Origin: JAAYCI01 sp031549285
GTDB lineage: Bacteria > Bacillota > Clostridia > Oscillospirales > Ruminococcaceae
Direction: 5' to 3'
NCBI GenBank assembly: GCA_031549285.1
Contig: JAVBPZ010000010.1
Coordinates: 1-64,000 of the forward strand
Length of the DNA stretch: 64,000 nt
In this document: in pieces, positions 9,352-17,232 of the stretch
Layout: every line of letters starts with the position of its first letter
Position numbering within the stretch: the first letter of the stretch is position 1
The notes under the pieces: generated by a model
What the model saw: only the letters and a program-made list of their open reading frames with translations
Databases searched by the model: none
Told to the model about the DNA's origin: nothing
Translations under genes and position numbers: made by a program

Positions 9352-9732
9352 ATGGCATACGGGAATAATGGCAGATACGCCTTCTATTTGAATGGCGTGC
9401 AGATGCTAAAGGATGAAAATGCCGGCATAACAGAATTATTAAGAGAATCTTTCCAGAAGTCACAAGATTTTTTTACTGCGGCACTATTTGATGACAAGCT
9501 ATGGGATGGAGAAGCCCGCGAAAAGCTCCGCTGTTTTTATCATCTTGTAGTACAGTACCATGGCCTTCTTTCCGGCATAACGCCAACGGCCAACGGCTAT
9601 TTTGTGCCGTCCGCCACAGCAAAAATGGATTGTAGCGACGCACTGACCCAGGCGTATGCGGAGCTTTACAACAGCTTGGCGGGCTTTTGCAGCGAAAGCC
9701 TGACCTATCCAAAATTGGGGACAATTCCATGA
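9352..9732 (+). CDS. WXG-like helical protein of the type VII locus
   Basis: A 126-residue protein after AAGGAGGGCG. It contains 'DDKLWDGEAREKLRCFYH', a W-x-G turn between two helical segments like that of WXG100 proteins, within a slightly longer chain. It could be a second substrate or a heterodimer partner of the effector. Its stop overlaps the next start (ATGA at 9729-9732), which implies translational coupling. The family assignment rests only on the motif and context. Confidence 0.65.
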   Translation: MAYGNNGRYAFYLNGVQMLKDENAGITELLRESFQKSQDFFTAALFDDKLWDGEAREKLRCFYHLVVQYHGLLSGITPTANGYFVPSATAKMDCSDALTQAYAELYNSLAGFCSESLTYPKLGTIP

Positions 9733-10382
9733 GACTATCACAACAGGAACTGGTTTGCTTTAATAGCATATTGGATGGTAAGAAGATTGCGGGTACGCAT
9801 TTTAAAGTTCCGAAAGAAGGAACAGAAACCTATGTTCAAGAAGCCTTGGTGTCCTTGCGTGAAAAGGGATTCTTGGATGAAAACAATGACCCTACGCAGT
9901 TGTTTGTGCTGATGCTGCGGATGCTATCGGACTATAAGAAGGCAAAGGAATATGTATTTATCAACAGGGCGCGGATAGCGCTGGATACAGAGGATGTGAC
10001 GGTTCTTACAAAGGTGAACGACGGCTTTGACATATTCCGGACAGGTAAGCATTTGTTTTTCGCAGGTCTGCTGGATGGGTGTCCATACCTGCTGGGGGCG
10101 GATAAAGACGTGCGGCATAATACGAAAATTTCCCCAAAGGAATGGGCCGCAGCACTGAACGGTTACAACCTGACGGAAGTGGGCTTTTGGATGCAGAAGT
10201 TTGGCGGAAAGAAAAAGAGCGAAGTAAAGGTCGTGTATCATATAGAGGAGCAGGGCTATGTCTATGATGCGCGGGCGGAGCGGTTGACCGCCTGCGGTCC
10301 CCGCCTTATGCGTATTACCCTGATGCAGATGCTGAATATCCAGGCAGAGAGGAAGAATGAAAATGGAAAATATAGTATATGA
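9729..10382 (+). CDS. Unknown protein of the type VII locus, possible secretion chaperone
   Basis: A 217-residue protein. The ATG at 9729 overlaps the previous stop and is preferred to the upstream frame extension at 9687. The protein begins 'MRLSQQELVCFNSILDGK' and is mixed alpha/beta, with no signal peptide or membrane segment. Its N-terminal pattern and place among WXG-type genes are reminiscent of EspG/DUF5081-type T7SS accessory proteins, but this is low-confidence inference. No catalytic motif is visible. Confidence 0.6.
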   Translation: MRLSQQELVCFNSILDGKKIAGTHFKVPKEGTETYVQEALVSLREKGFLDENNDPTQLFVLMLRMLSDYKKAKEYVFINRARIALDTEDVTVLTKVNDGFDIFRTGKHLFFAGLLDGCPYLLGADKDVRHNTKISPKEWAAALNGYNLTEVGFWMQKFGGKKKSEVKVVYHIEEQGYVYDARAERLTACGPRLMRITLMQMLNIQAERKNENGKYSI

Positions 10383-10656
10383 TATGCAGCTTCTGGAAAA
10401 GTCTGCGCAGATTGGTGAAGTTATGGATTTGCTCTCGCAATGCCAGCAGAAGGCGAGCCAGGCCAAAAGCTATATAGATGGCGGCGCAACCTATGACGGT
10501 AAGGCGCAACCTGACCTGAGCATGTATTATAACCAGTTGGTTGGGCATCTGGCCGCGCTGCAGGTATGCTATTCCATCGCATTGGAGTATTGTGTTGATC
10601 AATTTTTAGAAATGTCAGGTTTGGATGCGACACTGGCAGCAGTTATGGAAAAGTGA
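10363..10656 (+). CDS. Small helical protein of the type VII locus, likely effector partner
   Basis: About 97 residues, all-helical ('IGEVMDLLSQCQQKASQAK', then 'YYNQLVGHLAALQVCYSIAL'). It overlaps the end of the preceding gene by 20 bp. ATG 10363 is chosen because GAGAGG (10346-10351) is well spaced from it; an in-frame ATG at 10357 is the alternative. The size, two-helix character and place just before the toxin gene resemble the Lap/WXG-like targeting proteins encoded beside LXG effectors (inference). Confidence 0.6.
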   Translation: MENIVYDMQLLEKSAQIGEVMDLLSQCQQKASQAKSYIDGGATYDGKAQPDLSMYYNQLVGHLAALQVCYSIALEYCVDQFLEMSGLDATLAAVMEK

Positions 10657-10666
10657 GGAAATGGGT

Positions 10667-12271
10667 ATGGGCATTGTCAACGAGGTAATAGGGGCTGATG
10701 CATGGGCTGCCGCGCGAAATCGCATTTCGTGCAACACAGTGTATGTCATGGAAAGCGGGTTACCGGTACTGGATGAGTGCATGCTTCGGATGGAACAGAG
10801 TTTAAAAAACTGCGCCGAGGTCGGCGGGGTTGGCTTTTTGAGCCAAATGGGAAAAATTGAAAAGCTTGCCGAGGATGTGGAGGCCCTCACCCCCTACATC
10901 TACGAATTACCAAATGAAATTGCAGACATGGTGGACGACCCGTTCTATTCCAAAGTAAACATAATGATGGATACTTTTACTACAATTGACGCGAATAAGG
11001 TAAACACCCCCAATATGCTGCGCAGGACAGGAAACAAAGGTATGGAATGTGGGGGCGAAATAGTCTATTATGAGAGCATGACACAAGAGCTTGATGACCT
11101 GAGCCTGGGGGATTTTTTGGGATTCGATTTAACCAAACCCACTGCGGCGTATGGTTGGATAGAGCGCCAGGAAATCAGCGAGTTCGCAGAGATGTTCCGG
11201 GATAAGCTGGGGGACTATAGCCTGGACACGGATTATGCGGCGATAGCCAAAGGTATTTTCCCGGAGGAGTTCCCATATAGTCGCGAGGTATCCTTCTGGC
11301 TGGTACTGCTGGATAACCTGTCGGATATCTTAATAATTCCCAAAATAATCGACGCATCTCTTGGGTATGATTTTATTACTGGAGACAACCTGACCGAACA
11401 AGAAAAAAACAGCCGTGCCCTTTCGGCAATGGCGGACATACTCTTAGGGTTAGTAGGCGGCGCAGAAACCGTTTCGGCAGCGAACGGTTCCACGAAATTA
11501 TTGCTGAAGTTGCTGTTGGTTGATCTGATAAAGGATTCTGCGGGGACAGTAGTTTATACTGTCAGTGATGAATTGGGTGCGCCGCCCCTGGTCTCTGAAC
11601 TATTGTCTTTTCTAACAGGCCTGGCTGTAGACAAAAGTCTGAGTGATATGCTTTTTGATGCGGATGGAAATATTAACCAAGCAAAGCTGAAGGAACTGAA
11701 GGAAGAATATGCCGAGCAATTGGACATAATGTCAGACCGGTATGGAATATCCAGGGAAGATTTGATATCCTTAAGAACAAAGAAGGCATTGACTGGAGAG
11801 GAAATTGCACTATTAGAGGAACTGAATACACGCATGAGGGTTTCTCAGTTGCCGGTACATTTGCAGCCGCCGGAAGGGTTCGACTATCGTTCCCTGGAGG
11901 ATGTGCAAAAATATCACCTGCAGCTGTCTACCCAGGGAGACGGTGCAAACGGGTTTACGGTGCTGGGAAGTTTTGACGGCGGTGGGGAGACGTCTTATGT
12001 AAAAGTTGCGGAGAATTTGAAGGCGAATTATTACAGTTTGGGCAGTGACTGGAATGTAATAAATGAAGTCATGGGTGAGGACTATATGTGGAAACTGAAT
12101 AAATCCTTCATTGACCAGCAACTTGCGCGGAATCACACGCTTGTGCTGTCCCATAATCCGTGTGGGAAAATGTCGCCTGGTTTTGCAAAAGAAGTGAAGT
12201 ATATAGAATCTCTGGGATATGCTTTCGAAAAAGTAAAAGAGGCAAACCTTTGGATGGTGATTAAAAAATAG
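10667..12271 (+). CDS. Polymorphic toxin with pre-toxin region, predicted type VII effector
   Basis: A 534-residue protein. ATG 10667 lies 8 nt after GAGG; ATG 10661 is the alternative. The N-terminal ~110 residues are helical, as in LXG-type delivery domains. A central part has a pre-toxin TG-like pattern ('IIDASLGYDFITGDNLTEQE' and 'RALSAMADILLGLVGG') with hydrophobic helices. The last ~105 residues form a separate domain: 'VLGSFDGG', 'YVKVAENLKANYYSLGS', 'MWKLNKSFIDQQLARNHTL', 'FAKEVKYIESLGYAFEK'. This resembles unnamed C-terminal domains of Rhs/haemagglutinin-type toxins; I cannot assign an activity. The gene follows WXG-like partners and precedes a likely immunity gene, the normal order for antibacterial T7SSb effectors. 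Confidence 0.7.
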   Translation: MGIVNEVIGADAWAAARNRISCNTVYVMESGLPVLDECMLRMEQSLKNCAEVGGVGFLSQMGKIEKLAEDVEALTPYIYELPNEIADMVDDPFYSKVNIMMDTFTTIDANKVNTPNMLRRTGNKGMECGGEIVYYESMTQELDDLSLGDFLGFDLTKPTAAYGWIERQEISEFAEMFRDKLGDYSLDTDYAAIAKGIFPEEFPYSREVSFWLVLLDNLSDILIIPKIIDASLGYDFITGDNLTEQEKNSRALSAMADILLGLVGGAETVSAANGSTKLLLKLLLVDLIKDSAGTVVYTVSDELGAPPLVSELLSFLTGLAVDKSLSDMLFDADGNINQAKLKELKEEYAEQLDIMSDRYGISREDLISLRTKKALTGEEIALLEELNTRMRVSQLPVHLQPPEGFDYRSLEDVQKYHLQLSTQGDGANGFTVLGSFDGGGETSYVKVAENLKANYYSLGSDWNVINEVMGEDYMWKLNKSFIDQQLARNHTLVLSHNPCGKMSPGFAKEVKYIESLGYAFEKVKEANLWMVIKK

Positions 12272-12315
12272 AAAAAAATCCATGCCTCTGGGCCAAAGCA
12301 GAAAGGAACGCAGCA

Positions 12316-12864
12316 ATGCAAAACGAGAATATCACCAAGGCAAAAGAAATGTTTTGGAAGTACTGCGGTGTAAAGCAGTATATGGATAGCGATGGGGTAC
12401 TGGCGGAATATGAGGCGTTTGGCATCCCGGAAGAGCAGGAAGAGCTATGGAAAAACGAAATAGCAAAAGAGCAGTACGATACAGTTTTGGATGTCGCACG
12501 GGCGCCGCAGGAGCGTACGATGGCCGCAGCTTCTCTTTTGGATTCCTTTCACCCGGAATGGTATGCTGCATTGTTACAGGTAATCTGTGAAGGCGGGCCT
12601 GTCGGCCTGGACACCTATTCCTTGGAAAAGGTGTATATTTGCCTGCTGGGATATGCGTTGCGGTATCCGCGACCGCAGGCGGAAATAACAGAAGACGTAT
12701 GTTCCCTGTTGGATTGCCTGAAAAAATTACGGGAGGGGCCGATTACAATAGACCGAGATTCGGTGGCGACACTGGAGTTGCTTATGCAGACCCCGGTGGA
12801 TGAAACCTACGTAAAAGAGGATATCCAAAAACAGATAGAGTACTTTGAGAAAAAATTACCGTAA
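12316..12864 (+). CDS. Probable immunity protein to the upstream toxin
   Basis: A 182-residue acidic, wholly helical, soluble protein with no signal peptide or membrane segment. It starts 44 bp after the toxin stop with an AGAAAGGA site. It contains 'ARAPQERTMAAASLLDSFHPEW' and 'LRYPRPQAEITEDVCSLLDCL', suggesting HEAT-like helical pairs. I do not recognise the family; the call rests on size, charge and position directly behind a toxin gene and before a terminator. Confidence 0.6.
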   Translation: MQNENITKAKEMFWKYCGVKQYMDSDGVLAEYEAFGIPEEQEELWKNEIAKEQYDTVLDVARAPQERTMAAASLLDSFHPEWYAALLQVICEGGPVGLDTYSLEKVYICLLGYALRYPRPQAEITEDVCSLLDCLKKLREGPITIDRDSVATLELLMQTPVDETYVKEDIQKQIEYFEKKLP

Positions 12865-12918
12865 GTGTGCTAAGGAATTTGATTTTTACGGGCATAGGAG
12901 AGTTCATTGCATGGCTAC

Positions 12919-12960
12919 AAAGAGCAGCCGCTGTGAGGTGCCTCACAGCGGCTGTTCTTT
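12919..12960. terminator. Bidirectional terminator between immunity gene and accA
   Basis: CAGCCGCTGTGAGG (12925-12938) and CCTCACAGCGGCTG (12941-12954) form a perfect 14-bp stem with a 2-nt gap, flanked by AAAG and CTTT tracts. The last codons and the stop of accA lie inside the stem. Confidence 0.85.
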
Positions 12961-13728
12961 GTATATGCCCATGTTTCGGAACCGCTGGTACCGCTCTTCG
13001 CACAGGGTTTCCGGCGGCAGCTGGCACAGCGCCTGGAAGCTTGCGGCCAGTTCGCTTTTTAGGTTCGAAAACAGCTTTTCTTGCGGGTGTTCCGGGATGA
13101 TTTTTTCGATAACCCCCATCTTCAAGAGATCCTCCGGGGTGATTTTCAGGCAGGCGCAGGCTTCCTTTACCTTGGCGGAGTTTTTCCACAGAATGCTGGC
13201 GCAGCCTTCCGGGCTGATGACTGAGTAGACGGAGTTTTCCAGCATCCATACGCGGTCAGCCACCGCCAGCGCCAGTGCACCGCCGCTGCCGCCTTCGCCC
13301 AGTAGCACCGTGATGACCGGTACCTTCAGCACCATCATTTCCATCAGGTTTTCGGCGATGGCCTGTGCCTGGCCGCGCTCCTCGGCGCCGATACCGCAAA
13401 AGGCACCGGAGGTATCCACCAGGCACAGCACCGGCCGGTGGAACTTTTCCGCCTGTTTCATCAGGCGCAGGGCCTTGCGGTAGCCCTCTGGGTGCGGGCA
13501 GCCAAAGTTGCGCATGGCGCGCTCGGAGATATCGCTGCCTTTTTCCTGGGCGATTACCGTTACCGGCATGCCTGCCAACAGGCCGATGCCGCCGATGATG
13601 GCGTGGTCATCCCCGAACCGGCGGTCGCCGCGCAGTTCCATGAAATCACTGCACAGCTTGTGGATAAAGGTTTTGCCGGAGGGGCGGCCCGATTCCCGGG
13701 CCTTTTGCAGGGTTTCGTATGCGGTCAT
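12943..13728 (-). CDS. accA: Acetyl-CoA carboxylase carboxyltransferase subunit alpha
   Basis: A 261-residue protein that, with AccD, transfers the carboxyl group from carboxybiotin to acetyl-CoA, giving malonyl-CoA. It has the crotonase-like fold signatures 'FMELRGDRRFGDDHAI', 'GAEERGQAQAIAENLMEM', 'LGEGGSGGALALAVAD' and 'SVISPEGCASILWK'. It is the short form usual in Firmicutes and lacks the longer N-terminus of the E. coli protein. ATG 13728 overlaps the accD stop (ATGA). It is the last gene of the fab operon; its terminal codons are inside the terminator stem. Confidence 0.95.
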   Translation of the reverse strand: MTAYETLQKARESGRPSGKTFIHKLCSDFMELRGDRRFGDDHAIIGGIGLLAGMPVTVIAQEKGSDISERAMRNFGCPHPEGYRKALRLMKQAEKFHRPVLCLVDTSGAFCGIGAEERGQAQAIAENLMEMMVLKVPVITVLLGEGGSGGALALAVADRVWMLENSVYSVISPEGCASILWKNSAKVKEACACLKITPEDLLKMGVIEKIIPEHPQEKLFSNLKSELAASFQALCQLPPETLCEERYQRFRNMGIYKEQPL

Positions 13729-14600
13729 GGCGTTGCCCCCTCCTTGTGCAGGCGCAGGATGTGCGCCAGTGTTGCTTTCAGTTTTGGGCGGGGGATCACC
13801 GCGTCCAGAAAGCCTTTTTCCAGCAGGAACTCCGCCTTTTGGAAATCCTTTGGTAGCTTCTGGCGGATGGTTTGTTCAATTACCCGCGGCCCGGCAAACG
13901 CGATGAGCGCACCGGGTTCCGCCAGCAGGATGTCCCCCTCCATGGCAAAGCTGGCGGTGACGCCGCCGGTGGTGGGGTCGGTCAACACCGTGATATACAA
14001 CAGGCCGGCCTCGCTGTGATATTTCACCGCGGCGCTGGTTTTGGCCATCTGCATCAGCGAGAGGATCCCTTCCTGCATGCGCGCGCCGCCGGATACCGTG
14101 AAACCGACCACCGGCAGGCGTTGCTGGGTGGCTTTTTCAAACAGGCGGGTGATTTTTTCCCCCACCACGCTGCCCATGCTGCCCATCATGAACTGGGGGT
14201 TCATGGCGAACAGGGCGCAGCGGTGGCCGTCAATGACGCCTTCCCCGGTAAGCACCTCGTCCGATTCATTGCCCGGCAGGCGGCCGCGCTGCAGTTTTGT
14301 GGCATAGCCGGGAAAAGCCAGCGGGTCGGCGCTTTGCAGGCCGGCGTCCCAGAGGGTGAAGCTGTCCGCGTCGCAGACAAGGCGGATTCGCTCGGCGGCA
14401 GACAGGCGGAAATGGTGGCCGCAGTGCGGGCACAGGTTCAGCGTGTCCGCCAGCTCCGCGGTGAACAGCATTTCATCACAGCCGGGGCAACGGGTACACA
14501 AAGAATCCGGTACGCTGGGCGCGCCGGACTTTCCGGACATGGATTGCGCGTAGCCTTCCAGATGGTTACGGCTTTTTTTAAAATTGGATTTTGTCAGCAT
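13725..14600 (-). CDS. accD: Acetyl-CoA carboxylase carboxyltransferase subunit beta
   Basis: A 291-residue zinc-ribbon partner of AccA. Four cysteines in 'CTRCPGCDEML' and 'LCPHCGHHF' form the N-terminal zinc site. 'FTVSGGARMQEGILSLMQMA' and 'PTTGGVTASFAM' are the acyl-CoA-binding crotonase motifs. The length is normal. GAGG lies 6 nt before ATG 14600. It is translationally coupled to accA by a 4-nt overlap. Confidence 0.96.
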   Translation of the reverse strand: MLTKSNFKKSRNHLEGYAQSMSGKSGAPSVPDSLCTRCPGCDEMLFTAELADTLNLCPHCGHHFRLSAAERIRLVCDADSFTLWDAGLQSADPLAFPGYATKLQRGRLPGNESDEVLTGEGVIDGHRCALFAMNPQFMMGSMGSVVGEKITRLFEKATQQRLPVVGFTVSGGARMQEGILSLMQMAKTSAAVKYHSEAGLLYITVLTDPTTGGVTASFAMEGDILLAEPGALIAFAGPRVIEQTIRQKLPKDFQKAEFLLEKGFLDAVIPRPKLKATLAHILRLHKEGATP

Positions 14601-14626
14601 AAGCGGCCTCGTTTTATGGGGTGAAT

Positions 14627-15958
14627 TCAGGGCTTGTTCAGTAAACTGGTGGTATAGTGCCCGGTTAAAAACTCGGTATCCTCCAGGATATCCATCTGGA
14701 TGTCGGCGGTGTTTTTCACCCCGGCGACCACCAGTTCGCTGAGCGCCACCTGCATTTTGCGCACCGCCTCCTCGCGGTTTTCGCCATGCACAATCAGCTT
14801 GCCCAGCATGGAATCATAGTACGGCGGGACAACATAGTCCTGGTACAGCGCGGTGTCGAACCGCACGTTGTTGCCGCCGGGGATGTGCAAAAGCTCTATT
14901 TTGCCGCTGCAGGGCGCAAAGTTCCGCGCGGGGTCCTCGGCGTTGATGCGGCATTCAATGGCGTGGCCCCGCAGGGTCACCTCCTGCTGGCCGAAGCTGA
15001 GCGGCAGCCCCGCCGCCACCCGAATCTGCCATTTTACAATGTCAATACCGGTGACCATTTCGGTGACAGGATGTTCCACCTGCAGGCGTGTGTTCATTTC
15101 CATGAAATAGAACTTGCTTTTTTTGTCCAGCAGGAACTCGATGGTGCCCACGTTGCGGTAGCCCACTGCTTTGGCCGCAGCCAGCGCGGCGTGCATCATT
15201 TTTTTGCGCAGGGCGGGCGTGACAGCGGGGGAGGGGCTTTCCTCCAACAGCTTTTGGTTTTTACGCTGTACCGAGCATTCGCGCTCGCCCAGGCACACCA
15301 CGCCGCCGTGGTTGTCACACAGGATCTGCATTTCCACATGCTTGACATCTGTCAAAAGGCGTTCCATATAACAGTGGCCGTCGCCGAACGCGCTTTGCGC
15401 TTCGCTGGACGCGGCGGTGAAGGCTGTGGGAATATCCTTCAGGCTGTCCACCCGCCGTATGCCGCGTCCGCCGCCGCCGGCCCGCGCCTTAATGAGCAGC
15501 GGCAGGCCAATGCGTTTTGCTTCGGAATACGCGATGCGGGCGTTCGGCACCAGGCCCGCGCCGGGAATAACCGGTACACCCGCCGCGGCCATGGTTTTGC
15601 GGGCTTTTTCTTTGTCGCCCAGCAGCGAGATACTTTCAGCGGCCGGGCCGATAAAGGTGATGTTACAGTCTGCGCACAGCTGTGCGAAGCGGGCGTTTTC
15701 GCTGAGCAGCCCGTATCCCGGGTGAATGGCCGCCGAGCCGGTACCCACCGCAGCTTCCAGAATGGCCGGGATATTCAGGTAGCTGTCCTGTACCCGCGCG
15801 CCGCCAATGCACACGCTTTCGTCCGCCAGGCTGACGTGCAAAGCGCCGCGGTCGGCTTCACTGAACACCGCCACAGTGGCAATGCCCATTTCCTTGCAGG
15901 CGCGGATGATGCGTACCGCTATTTCGCCACGGTTGGCGATTAAGATTTTCTGAAACAA
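14627..15958 (-). CDS. accC: Biotin carboxylase subunit of acetyl-CoA carboxylase
   Basis: A 443-residue ATP-grasp enzyme that carboxylates biotin on AccB. The start is TTG 15958, placed 9 nt after GGAGG, giving an N-terminus 'MFQKILIANRGEIAVRII' that aligns with the family; the longer frame to 16042 is rejected. Motifs are 'KARAGGGGRGIR' (ATP-grasp loop), 'ERECSVQRKNQKLLEESPSP' and 'EMNTRLQVEHPVTE' (catalytic core). The length equals typical AccC. Confidence 0.95.
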   Translation of the reverse strand: MFQKILIANRGEIAVRIIRACKEMGIATVAVFSEADRGALHVSLADESVCIGGARVQDSYLNIPAILEAAVGTGSAAIHPGYGLLSENARFAQLCADCNITFIGPAAESISLLGDKEKARKTMAAAGVPVIPGAGLVPNARIAYSEAKRIGLPLLIKARAGGGGRGIRRVDSLKDIPTAFTAASSEAQSAFGDGHCYMERLLTDVKHVEMQILCDNHGGVVCLGERECSVQRKNQKLLEESPSPAVTPALRKKMMHAALAAAKAVGYRNVGTIEFLLDKKSKFYFMEMNTRLQVEHPVTEMVTGIDIVKWQIRVAAGLPLSFGQQEVTLRGHAIECRINAEDPARNFAPCSGKIELLHIPGGNNVRFDTALYQDYVVPPYYDSMLGKLIVHGENREEAVRKMQVALSELVVAGVKNTADIQMDILEDTEFLTGHYTTSLLNKP

Positions 15959-16059
15959 GGGCAGATTCCTCCCGATGGATAGCTGTCTTGATAGATGAAG
16001 GGCAGGGGGGGTGACTGTTGAAAATAGCTTATCAGCAATCAAAATTTTGAGAATTTGGC

Positions 16060-16485
16060 TTATTTTGCCGCCACCAGCGCGAAGCTGAATTGGGCGCTGA
16101 GGGCAAGCGTGCCGTCAACATGGCCGGTGCCCTCGGCGAAGTAAAACGGGGGCTTTGCGCGAAGGATGCGGCAGCTGGTTTCCAGTGTTTCGCCGGGTTT
16201 TACCGGACGGCGGAATTTTACCTTATCCAGGCCGGTGAAATATGGTGTGACGTTTTCCTGGGCGGCGGCGCTGCCCAGCAGCACACAGCAGGTCTGCGCC
16301 AGCATTTCGCACAGCACCACGCCGGGAACCACCGGATTTCCGGGAAAATGGCCCTGTAAAAACCACTCGTCCCCGGTGATGGTATAGCGCCCGGCGGCGG
16401 TTTCATCCGGGGTTACTTCCGCCGCATCCAGCAGCAGCATGGGCTCCCGGTGCGGCAGGATGCTTTTCAGTTCTTCCCGATTCAT
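16060..16485 (-). CDS. fabZ: 3-hydroxyacyl-ACP dehydratase FabZ
   Basis: A 141-residue hotdog-fold enzyme of the elongation cycle. ATG 16485 follows GGAGGG (16491-16496); the frame extension to 16527 would overlap accB and is rejected. 'ILPHREPMLLLD' and the active-site segment 'QGHFPGNPVVPGVVLCEMLA' with catalytic His and Glu are intact. It sits 13 bp behind accB, as in streptococcal fab operons. Confidence 0.95.
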   Translation of the reverse strand: MNREELKSILPHREPMLLLDAAEVTPDETAAGRYTITGDEWFLQGHFPGNPVVPGVVLCEMLAQTCCVLLGSAAAQENVTPYFTGLDKVKFRRPVKPGETLETSCRILRAKPPFYFAEGTGHVDGTLALSAQFSFALVAAK

Positions 16486-16498
16486 ACGCGCCCTCCGC

Positions 16499-16951
16499 TT
16501 ACAGCAGCTGGAACAGGCGCTGACCATATTCTACCAACTGCCCGTCCTCGATGCAAATCTCCGACACGGTGCCGTCGCGCGGCGCCGTGAATTCGTTCAT
16601 GACCTTCATGGCCTCCACAATGCACAGTGTATCGCCTTTTTTTACCTGCTGGCCTTTGGCGATAAAAGGTTTGGCGCCGGGTTTTGGGCACAAATACGCC
16701 ACCCCTACCAGCGGGGATTTTAGTTCTTCCCCGGGTGCTGCCGGTGCGGATGTGGTGCTGCTGGCGGCGGCTTCGCCGGGCGCGGCTGGAGCGGGCGGTG
16801 CCGCGACAGCCGCCGATGATGGGACAACCGGCGCGGTTACGGCCATTGCTTTCGAAAGCACAATCGTATGTTCGCCCTCGGTTACTTCGGCGCTGGCAAG
16901 GCCGTATTGTTCCATCAGGTCGGCTAGCTGCTTTACGGTTTTCAGGTCCAT
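16499..16951 (-). CDS. accB: Biotin carboxyl carrier protein of acetyl-CoA carboxylase
   Basis: A 150-residue carrier with an N-terminal helical part, an Ala/Pro-rich flexible linker (about residues 38-72) and a C-terminal lipoyl/biotinyl domain. The biotinylated lysine is in 'CIVEAMKVMNEF'. ATG 16951 follows AAGGAG. It is separated from fabF by 281 bp, the longest gap in the operon, where a secondary promoter would be possible. Confidence 0.95.
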   Translation of the reverse strand: MDLKTVKQLADLMEQYGLASAEVTEGEHTIVLSKAMAVTAPVVPSSAAVAAPPAPAAPGEAAASSTTSAPAAPGEELKSPLVGVAYLCPKPGAKPFIAKGQQVKKGDTLCIVEAMKVMNEFTAPRDGTVSEICIEDGQLVEYGQRLFQLL

Positions 16952-16969
16952 GATGTTGCTCCTTTCCTT

Positions 16970-17011
16970 TGGGAAAGATACTATGGTTTATGGGAAAGAT
17001 ACGGTGGGTTA
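16970..17011. repeat. Tandem 21-nt direct repeat just upstream of accB
   Basis: Two adjacent units, 16970-16990 and 16991-17011, each start TGGGAAAGATAC and match at 18 of 21 positions. They lie in the accB leader directly upstream of its ribosome site. Confidence 0.7.
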
Positions 17012-17232
17012 TGCTGTATAAAAAAGGGAATTCAAATCAGTTTGGAACCCAAACAGAGCGTTTATGCAAGGGGCGTAAAAATGTTGGGGGTGGGAATTTC
17101 AAAGGACTGGTGAAAGAGCGTAAATATGGAAAAGATTTTACCAAGCATCCACTAATTCAATGGATTTTTTCACCGATGACGGTGATTTCGTTCGCTGGCG
17201 GAAAATGGAATAAATCAGCGGGTACCTAATGC

